Shown here: positions 1 through 5,637 of the stretch, in pieces | Numbering within the stretch: the stretch's first letter is position 1 | How the letters are laid out: every line of letters begins with the position of its first letter | DNA from: Rickettsia typhi | GTDB lineage: Bacteria; Pseudomonadota; Alphaproteobacteria; Rickettsiales; UBA1997 | Direction of reading: 5' to 3' | Assembly: GCA_945902255.1 (NCBI GenBank) | Contig: CAMDMO010000076.1 | Location: 1 to 7,091 of the forward strand | DNA length: 7,091 nt | Position numbers and translations under genes: made by a program | Notes under the pieces: generated by a model | Database searches by the model: none | The model's input: only the letters and a program-made list of their open reading frames with translations | What the model was told of the DNA's origin: nothing

Positions 1-7
1 CAATTGC

Positions 8-3000
8 ATGCGAAGTGCCTTTATAGAGCAACTTAGATCTTTGGATGCAAGCTCTAATCCAAACATTTTTACCGAAACAATCTCAAGAATAAATGGCTTC
101 TCTTTTACTAACAAAGAAGATCTCAGATTTTTTTTTGATCGTATTCCTAAATATTTAGAGCAATTTATTCCTCTTAGCAATTCTCAAAGAGTTGTGATTG
201 GCAATATGATTAAAGAAAAAATATTGCCCTGTCTAGATAGCCCAAGAGACTTTCTGGAACTTTTTAAACTATATTATGTTATTGGAAATTGTGATAATGA
301 TTCACATTTAGAAAGAGATTTTAGAAAATTATCACTAGATGCAACATTTGCTAGGTTAAAAGATGTTTTAGAGCTTTCTGAAAAAAAGGATTTTAAAGAT
401 ATTGAAAATGTTATAAATGCCATTATCAATCTTGGTATTAATAAAGAGATTATATCTGAATTTGGTTGCTTTGATATATTACAAGAACTCTCAAAGAAAA
501 TTCTAATTTCACACGCAAAAGAATTTACCTCAACTATTGATGACAGAAAAGCGGCGTTTGTAAATAATAGAGCCGCATTTATTTATAAGGCTATTTCGCT
601 AGGGGTTTTCGATGATAGAATTGAAGAACCTTTTTTGACAAGTTTTAGTAGATATTTTTATAAAATTGAAGAACAAATTAAAGCTTTAGATCATTTAAAT
701 GAAGGTTTTTTATTGGATGATATTAGTAGTGTTAAAATAAAAGATTTGGTAATCGCCTCATTTATTGATGCTTGGTTATTTTTAAGATTTAAATATCCAG
801 ATGTGTTTAGAGAATCTTTTTTAGAAGATTTAGATCTTAGAAGAATTAATTTTAGCGAAACAATTTCTCAAAGTCAGTTATCAATAAGAAATAAAATTGC
901 ACAATTTTTAGGAGCAAATGACTTTTTGCCAACGTCAACAAAGGCAATAATAGCTGGAGATTATTCAGTTCATTTAGAATATCCCATGTTAGAAAAAGCC
1001 AAATTAGGCTTAAGAAAAATTGATATAGCGATAATCAAGGAAGGTAAATTAATTTTAGCAATTGAGTTTGACGGTCTAACTCATTATTTTTTAGGCGATA
1101 AAGCTGATGTTGCAATTTTTAATTCAAGACCAGATCAAAAGACCTTAAATAGAAATTCAACCATATTGGGAATTTTACAGTTAAAAGGAATTTCTGGTGA
1201 TCGCTTTCTTACCCTGTCGGTAAAAAATTTGAATAATTTTATTCGAGCCTTGGGTCGATTACGATTTAATTCTTCAACTGAAGATGCTGGACTGGTTATA
1301 AAATCTTTATTTGATAGAGAGATAGCTAGAATATCAACTACTAGCAGATCTTTACATTCATTTTCGCGTTCACCCGTTGTTAGGTCCGCATCGTCTGGCA
1401 GAGCTATGGGAGCTGGAGCTGCCGCCGGCGGCAGCGATGGTTTTTTATTAACACCTTCTGCACTAGCATCACCCCATTATGGTGGTGGCGCTGCTGGCGC
1501 CGGAACTAGTGAAAGAGAATTTTCAACAACTTATCATCCCAAATCCCCTCCAATACGATTTCCATCTCCCGCATCATCAATGCATTATGTTGGAGGTGGT
1601 GCAAGTGGAGGAGTTAGAGTTTCTGATTCCTTAACTCCAAAATCTCCGCCTCTTCCACCCTTACCTCCTCCAGCTTCAACAGCATCTAGTCCTTTCAGAA
1701 CTCCATCTACTACAACGCTATCTATCGATGCCAAACCTTGGTCACCAAAACCACTAACCCCTCCTATCTCTGCAATGTCTGGGGGTGGTGCTTCTGGAGT
1801 AGCGCGCACCGAAGAATTGCCAGAAGAGCAATTCGAACTATTGCGAATGGTAGAAGAAGCAGAAAGGTGTAAATCTGAAGAATTATTGGCTGCAGCAACT
1901 GGAACAACAGATGTTTCTGAGGAAAGAAAACGAGATAGAGAATCGCTTCTTACATATATAATTTTCTATGGGCGCGACTTAAAAAATCAAAACCTATATC
2001 TACAGAGAATTAAAAATATTTTAGACAAATATTGCTTTGATAATGATTTTATAAACTTTGAAGGCATTTTTAGTAATGGTCAAAAAATGTCAGCAATGGC
2101 TTTAGCTTGTAAATATTATAGAGAAAGCAACTCCGATCTGCGTCTTTTGAATTATTTATTTAAATCTGGAGCTAAAAAAGATGATTTAGCTTCATTAAGA
2201 GATAATCTTGCTTTTAGTGGCGGTGTTATTGTTAAAAAAAGAAAAGATGGTGCCGTTTTCAGCATGAAAGAAATGATTTTAAAAAGAGTGACAGATTATG
2301 ACAAAATTTGCGAATTATTTGATATATACTACCAAGAAGTAAGAAAGGATAAAGAAGAAGCTTTGACTTTGATAGAAATTATTCTCGAACAACAATCTCA
2401 AGATCCCAGCTTTATATTAGCTATTAAAAAAGAAGGCAAAAGCTTATTTAAATATGCGATGGAAAGATATTCTCATCAAGATGTTGAGTTGATAAAAATA
2501 ATAATAAATGGCAAAGCTAATATAACAGAATCCTTTGATAGCGATTTGGGAGCTTGTAATATTTTTGAAATTATTGAAATTTTTAGTGAATATGATTTGT
2601 TTGAGTTGATTTTGGAAAAAGGTTTTGATGTTAATATAAATTTCTCAGATAATCATTTGCTGAAATATTGCGTAATGGCTAACTCTGAAGGCGAAGTTCT
2701 TGGGAAAAATAAACTCATCATCTTTTCTTTAATAATGATGAAATATGCAGATAATATAAATGATGATGTAAATATTGATATCTTATATCCAGATCCTTCT
2801 ACATCTCCCAATCCAGAATGTGCTTTTATTCAAAGCATGTTGAGAACCGTAAGATCAATTTCCGATAAAGAAGAAAAAAAGACCTACATTACCTCTCAAA
2901 AAGAAATAATAGAAGAAAAAATACTTTTTTATAAACAACAAGAAACAGCTTTATTTAAAAAAATAACCATTGATTCCATATTTTATTTTATTGGGAAATA

Positions 3001-4294
3001 TTTTAAATCACGCAACGATGATGAAAAAGAATATTTTTTGGATTTAATAATAGAAAGATTTAAAAAATTTCAGCTACCAGAAATTAGACAATATGACTCT
3101 GATCCTCAAAATCTTGCGCTAGAAATGAGTACTCAAGAAATAAATGTGTTCGCTGATTTTTGGAATGATTTGAATATTCTTAGAGATAATTACGAACTTA
3201 AATCTACTACTCCCTTATTTCAAAAACTGCTTTTTAACTTTCTTTTCTCTCCAGATTCTCCAAAAACAAAGGAAGTTTCAGAGCTAATTGTCAAAAAGAG
3301 GGATGAGGCTTTAATATTTGCAAAAATTTCAGAACTTTTGACAACAGAAGAGCCTGACAAAAAAATAGAATTACTACAGGAAATTATAAAATATGTTGCA
3401 AAATTACAATCTGATGGCTCTGAAATTTGCTTTGATTTAACAAAACCTTTAGTTGCAGAAACTTATGATAAATTTATTAAATGCTTAAATTCCATCATTT
3501 ATAAATTCGCCATGGCCGATGAAACTCTTAAAGATATTGGCAGCTTCTATGAAGCCTTGGGCATTAAAGATTCTAGTTTTAAGTCTTTTGATATTATAGT
3601 TCACGGGATATTGCGCAACCACCTTTCTGAAGAAGTATATGTTGATAAAGATTCAATTAGCGATGGTAATACTTTTATAAGTTTTAAAGGTAATCAAGTT
3701 AATCAGGAAAGGTTTAGATGCGGTTTGGCATTAAAAATACTAGAAAGACAGCTGGCTACCGACAAAAAAGATGAGATAGATTTTACTACAGATATTTTTA
3801 GAGAAATTATTACAAATCAAATCAAAAAATGGTGCGATTTAATCCTTCCAAAAGAATTAGGTTTTTCTTTTGAAGTAAAAACAGATGAAGATAAAAGTAT
3901 AATTTTTTCTCTACCAGAATCTGATGAAGCTAACGAAGAAAAGGCTGCAATATTTAAAAATTTTAGAAGAATTTTCTTCATATTATTTAGAAAACATTTG
4001 GGTGACAGCAGATCAATAGACCACTCTAGTACGCATATAAAAATAAAAATTGGAAATGAAAATGGGATAGAAAATTTTGTTGATGACCTTGTCAACTTTC
4101 ATAAAAAGTTTTCCGAAGTTTTTGCAAAATTAGTTGATAATGGAAATAATTTTACATGGCCCGCTAATTCATTTAGAAGAACAGTTGAGAATTCTGTTTT
4201 GGAAGAAATGAGTAAAACCGTTCCCACGGGATTAGAAGTATCGCAAGCTAAATCCATTAGTATGCAAACCGCCACTACAGAGAGAGGAAAATGA
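8..4294 (+). CDS. Giant RAP-domain protein with Pro/Gly-rich linker and divergent ankyrin-like repeats
   Basis: No specific function is recognised. Residues 1-285 are predicted helical without a known motif. Residues about 285-415 resemble a RAP domain: an S-Q-x(8)-A-x-F-L lead-in (288-301), then K-I-D-I-A-I (337-342), A-I-E-F-D-G-L-T-H (351-359), the T-L-N-R-N-S-T-I-L stretch (379-387) and R-F-L-T-L-S (399-404). RAP domains are known mainly from organelle RNA-metabolism proteins (FASTK, OPR-type) and have a fold related to PD-(D/E)XK nucleases; here the E-x-K lysine position holds D355. Residues 455-605 form a low-complexity linker, 640-920 degenerate ankyrin-like helices, and 920-1428 is unassigned. 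There is no signal peptide or clear membrane segment, so it is probably soluble. ATG at 8 is the first start in view, but no ribosome binding site is visible and the frame is open to base 2, so the gene may begin upstream. The frame is intact to TGA at 4292-4294. A secreted effector or an RNA-binding factor are both possible; neither is shown. Confidence 0.85.
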   Translation: MRSAFIEQLRSLDASSNPNIFTETISRINGFSFTNKEDLRFFFDRIPKYLEQFIPLSNSQRVVIGNMIKEKILPCLDSPRDFLELFKLYYVIGNCDNDSHLERDFRKLSLDATFARLKDVLELSEKKDFKDIENVINAIINLGINKEIISEFGCFDILQELSKKILISHAKEFTSTIDDRKAAFVNNRAAFIYKAISLGVFDDRIEEPFLTSFSRYFYKIEEQIKALDHLNEGFLLDDISSVKIKDLVIASFIDAWLFLRFKYPDVFRESFLEDLDLRRINFSETISQSQLSIRNKIAQFLGANDFLPTSTKAIIAGDYSVHLEYPMLEKAKLGLRKIDIAIIKEGKLILAIEFDGLTHYFLGDKADVAIFNSRPDQKTLNRNSTILGILQLKGISGDRFLTLSVKNLNNFIRALGRLRFNSSTEDAGLVIKSLFDREIARISTTSRSLHSFSRSPVVRSASSGRAMGAGAAAGGSDGFLLTPSALASPHYGGGAAGAGTSEREFSTTYHPKSPPIRFPSPASSMHYVGGGASGGVRVSDSLTPKSPPLPPLPPPASTASSPFRTPSTTTLSIDAKPWSPKPLTPPISAMSGGGASGVARTEELPEEQFELLRMVEEAERCKSEELLAAATGTTDVSEERKRDRESLLTYIIFYGRDLKNQNLYLQRIKNILDKYCFDNDFINFEGIFSNGQKMSAMALACKYYRESNSDLRLLNYLFKSGAKKDDLASLRDNLAFSGGVIVKKRKDGAVFSMKEMILKRVTDYDKICELFDIYYQEVRKDKEEALTLIEIILEQQSQDPSFILAIKKEGKSLFKYAMERYSHQDVELIKIIINGKANITESFDSDLGACNIFEIIEIFSEYDLFELILEKGFDVNINFSDNHLLKYCVMANSEGEVLGKNKLIIFSLIMMKYADNINDDVNIDILYPDPSTSPNPECAFIQSMLRTVRSISDKEEKKTYITSQKEIIEEKILFYKQQETALFKKITIDSIFYFIGKYFKSRNDDEKEYFLDLIIERFKKFQLPEIRQYDSDPQNLALEMSTQEINVFADFWNDLNILRDNYELKSTTPLFQKLLFNFLFSPDSPKTKEVSELIVKKRDEALIFAKISELLTTEEPDKKIELLQEIIKYVAKLQSDGSEICFDLTKPLVAETYDKFIKCLNSIIYKFAMADETLKDIGSFYEALGIKDSSFKSFDIIVHGILRNHLSEEVYVDKDSISDGNTFISFKGNQVNQERFRCGLALKILERQLATDKKDEIDFTTDIFREIITNQIKKWCDLILPKELGFSFEVKTDEDKSIIFSLPESDEANEEKAAIFKNFRRIFFILFRKHLGDSRSIDHSSTHIKIKIGNENGIENFVDDLVNFHKKFSEVFAKLVDNGNNFTWPANSFRRTVENSVLEEMSKTVPTGLEVSQAKSISMQTATTERGK
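1010..1252 (+). other. RAP-like domain core within the giant protein
   Basis: This segment (residues about 335-415) carries the pattern typical of RAP domains: a hydrophobic strand ending in I-D-I-A-I, a second strand with the acidic E353-x-D355-G356 and H359, then L380-N381 and T385-I-L with a helix, and a final strand (residues 399-404) followed by N-rich residues. The DUF559/Vsr-like families share the I-E-x-D-G-x-x-H core, so a relative in that nuclease-like superfamily is the alternative. I favour RAP because of the L-N-x(3)-T-x-L segment after the core and the S-Q-x-x lead-in before it. RNA binding or nuclease activity cannot be read from sequence alone. Confidence 0.65.
1370..1822 (+). 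repeat. Low-complexity Gly/Ala- and Pro/Ser-rich linker with degenerate repeats
   Basis: This in-frame segment (residues about 455-605) of the giant gene separates the RAP-like domain from the helical C-terminal half. Three related glycine blocks are visible: Y-G-G-G-A-A-G-A-G at 491-499, Y-V-G-G-G-A-S-G-G-V-R at 527-537 and M-S-G-G-G-A-S-G-V-A-R at 590-600. A P-K-S-P-P motif occurs at 511-515 and 544-548, with a looser S-P-K-P-L-T-P-P at 579-586. The copies use different codons, so similarity is stronger in protein than in DNA. The segment is almost certainly disordered. Its DNA is locally much richer in GC than the surroundings: 41 of 60 bases at 1381-1440 against 16 of 60 at 2461-2520. Confidence 0.8.
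2063..2752 (+). repeat. Divergent ankyrin-like helical repeats
   Basis: Within residues about 686-915 of the giant protein, several helix-turn units end in an ankyrin-like Leu-rich helix followed by G-A/F-x-x-N/D. Examples are L-L-N-Y-L-F-K-S-G-A-K-K-D (713-725, preceded by the A-L-A-C helix at 698-701), L-I-K-I-I-I-N-G-K-A-N-I (828-839), L-F-E-L-I-L-E-K-G-F-D-V-N (864-876) and I-F-S-L-I-M-M-K-Y-A-D-N-I-N (905-918). The last three are about 37-41 residues apart, longer than the canonical 33. The T-P-L-H signature is missing, so these are degenerate repeats or another alpha-solenoid. Ankyrin repeats mediate protein-protein contacts and are common in proteins of intracellular Alphaproteobacteria. 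Confidence 0.45.
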
Positions 4295-4326
4295 TGTGTA
4301 TGTCAATGATAATTTGACTTACACAT
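4294..4326. terminator. Hairpin between convergent genes, probable bidirectional terminator
   Basis: The left arm TGTGTATGTCAA (4295-4306) pairs with the right arm TTGACTTACACA (4314-4325) with one T/T mismatch (4301/4319), around a 7-base loop; A4294-T4326 adds a base pair. The stem begins at the last base of the stop codon of the upstream gene and sits 15 bp from the stop of the opposing peptidase gene, where a shared transcription terminator would be expected. No long T-run follows on the + strand, and only a TTTT lies downstream on the - strand, so it is not a textbook intrinsic terminator. It could also act as a 3'-end stabiliser. Confidence 0.5.
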
Positions 4327-4340
4327 TAGCGCATAAATAA

Positions 4341-5588
4341 CTAAAGCGCAATTCTACCCCTAACCCCCCTAACCTTCCCAATTGCAGCAAATGTTGGTTT
4401 TGATTTGCTAAAAATTTTTGTCGCTAATTTTGTAACATCAGATTTTTTTACTGCTAAAACTTTTTCCATAATTTCTTTATCGGGCACGATGCGACCAAGA
4501 GAAAAGATGTCGGAGCCTAATCTTTGCATTCTGTTGCTAGTGCTTTCTTTTGACATTAACAAGCTTGCTTCAAATTGCATTCTTACTCTTTGAATTTCTT
4601 TGTCAGAAATTTTTTCGCATATTTTTTTAATTTCACCGCATGCCGCATCAATTAATTCATTTGATTTTTCTGGCGTGGTTCCAGCATAAATTCCAAAAAT
4701 TCCTGAATCATAATGAGATTGATTAAAGGCGTAAATTGAGTAAGCTAGGCCACGATTTTCACGCACTTCTTGAAAAAGTCTCGAAGACATTCCGCCACCT
4801 AAAATCATCGCTAAAATTTGTGAGGTGTAATAGCTTGGATGAAGGTAAGACAAGCCGTCAAAACCAATTACCAAATTTACTTGTTCGAGTTTTTTTTCTT
4901 TTTTAAATTCCCCACCATGATATTTTGCTTTTTGTGGAGCCTTTATTTTAGCACTTCCAAGTGAAGTAAAATATTTTTCTGACCACTTAACCAAATCTTT
5001 TTCTTTTATTGCCCCAGCCGCCACAACCGCGATATTGTGATAGTTATATTGCTTACCAATGTAATCTGAAAAATGTTCACGCGAAAATTTTTTAATATTT
5101 TTAACTGGCCCTAAAATTGAACGCCCAAAAGCTTGGTCGGGATATGCCGTTTCTTGAAAATAGTCGAAAATAATATCATCTGGAGTGTCGTTGGTCATTG
5201 CAATTTCTTGCAAAATAACTCCGCGTTCTTTTTCTAATTCCACTTTGTCAAAAGTAGAATTCTGTAGAATATCTGATAAAAACTCGACAGCAAATTCGGC
5301 GTGTTTTTTTAAAACTTTTACATAATAAACAGTTTTTTCTTTTGAAGTATAAGCATTAATTCTTCCGCCAATTCCTTCAAATTCTTCCGCAATTTCTCTA
5401 GCGCTTCTAGTTTTCGTGCCTTTAAAAGCCATGTGTTCAAGAAAGTGAGAAATTCCATTAATTTCTGGAGTTTCATTTCTGCTTCCGGTGTTAACAAAAA
5501 CACCGATTGAAACAGTTTCAACATCTTTCATTTCGTCAGCCGCAACGCGCAAGCCATTTTTAAGTGTAATTATTTCTTGTTTTGACAT
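4341..5588 (-). CDS. M16B zinc metallopeptidase, mitochondrial processing peptidase-like (RPP type)
   Basis: This is a zinc-dependent endopeptidase of family M16, related to the beta subunit of mitochondrial processing peptidase and to the Rickettsia putative peptidase. The inverted zinc motif is H48-F-L-E51-H52, with distal ligand E128 in E-R-G-V-I-L-Q-E, 75 residues after H52 as in MPP-beta. The C-terminal half has the glycine-rich G-G-G-M-S-S-R-L-F (264-272) and R276-E-N-R-G-L-A-Y283, whose Arg/Tyr spacing matches the substrate-binding pair of M16 enzymes. At 415 residues, both M16 domains are present and complete, and all key residues are kept, so it should be active. There is no signal peptide, so it is predicted cytoplasmic. 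The ATG at 5588-5586 gives the expected family N-terminus (I-T-L-x-N-G-L-R-V); no clear ribosome binding site precedes it. It converges on the giant gene and diverges from the ABC-F gene, so in this window it is transcribed alone. The natural substrate is unknown. Confidence 0.93.
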   Translation of the reverse strand: MSKQEIITLKNGLRVAADEMKDVETVSIGVFVNTGSRNETPEINGISHFLEHMAFKGTKTRSAREIAEEFEGIGGRINAYTSKEKTVYYVKVLKKHAEFAVEFLSDILQNSTFDKVELEKERGVILQEIAMTNDTPDDIIFDYFQETAYPDQAFGRSILGPVKNIKKFSREHFSDYIGKQYNYHNIAVVAAGAIKEKDLVKWSEKYFTSLGSAKIKAPQKAKYHGGEFKKEKKLEQVNLVIGFDGLSYLHPSYYTSQILAMILGGGMSSRLFQEVRENRGLAYSIYAFNQSHYDSGIFGIYAGTTPEKSNELIDAACGEIKKICEKISDKEIQRVRMQFEASLLMSKESTSNRMQRLGSDIFSLGRIVPDKEIMEKVLAVKKSDVTKLATKIFSKSKPTFAAIGKVRGVRGRIAL

Positions 5589-5605
5589 AATAGATTAGTT
5601 ATGAT
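5577..5605 (+). promoter_or_regulatory. Possible sigma-70-type promoter for the ABC-F gene
   Basis: TTGTTT (5577-5582) and TATGAT (5600-5605) are separated by 17 bases, matching the -35 and -10 consensus at three and five of six positions. Transcription would begin near 5612 and give a leader of about 26 bases before the ATG at 5638. The -35 box would overlap the first codons of the divergent peptidase gene. In AT-rich DNA such matches arise easily by chance. On the - strand, TATAAC (5620-5615) is a candidate -10 box for the peptidase gene, but it has no good -35 partner. Confidence 0.3.
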
Positions 5606-5637
5606 GCTTTTTTTGTTATAAAACCAAGAACTACATA

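Noticed and set aside
1585..1809. Open frame of 74 codons on the - strand rich in Gly and Pro
   Set aside because: It is the antisense image of the Pro/Gly/Ser linker of the giant gene; low-GC stop codons are simply absent in this GC-rich stretch. No start signals are seen.
1370..1822. Rickettsia palindromic element inserted in frame
   Set aside because: The segment is much longer than such elements, lacks their overall terminal inverted structure apart from the 18-base palindrome, and consists of degenerate protein repeats.
3817..4095. Open frame of 92 codons on the - strand with a hydrophobic N-terminus
   Set aside because: It lies wholly inside the well-supported giant gene, and the hydrophobic look comes from reading Lys/Glu/Phe-rich codons in antisense.
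8..4294. Cytoplasmic-incompatibility factor (CifB-like) toxin
   Set aside because: Large size, a nuclease-like fold and ankyrin-like repeats recall that group. However, only one RAP-like core is seen rather than paired PD-(D/E)XK domains, no deubiquitinase motif is visible, and no partner gene is in view.
5582..5587. Perfect TTGACA -35 box
   Set aside because: It is the complement of the Met-Ser-Lys start codons of the peptidase gene. The nearest -10-like TATGAT is only 12 bases away and TATAAA is 29 away, so neither spacing fits.
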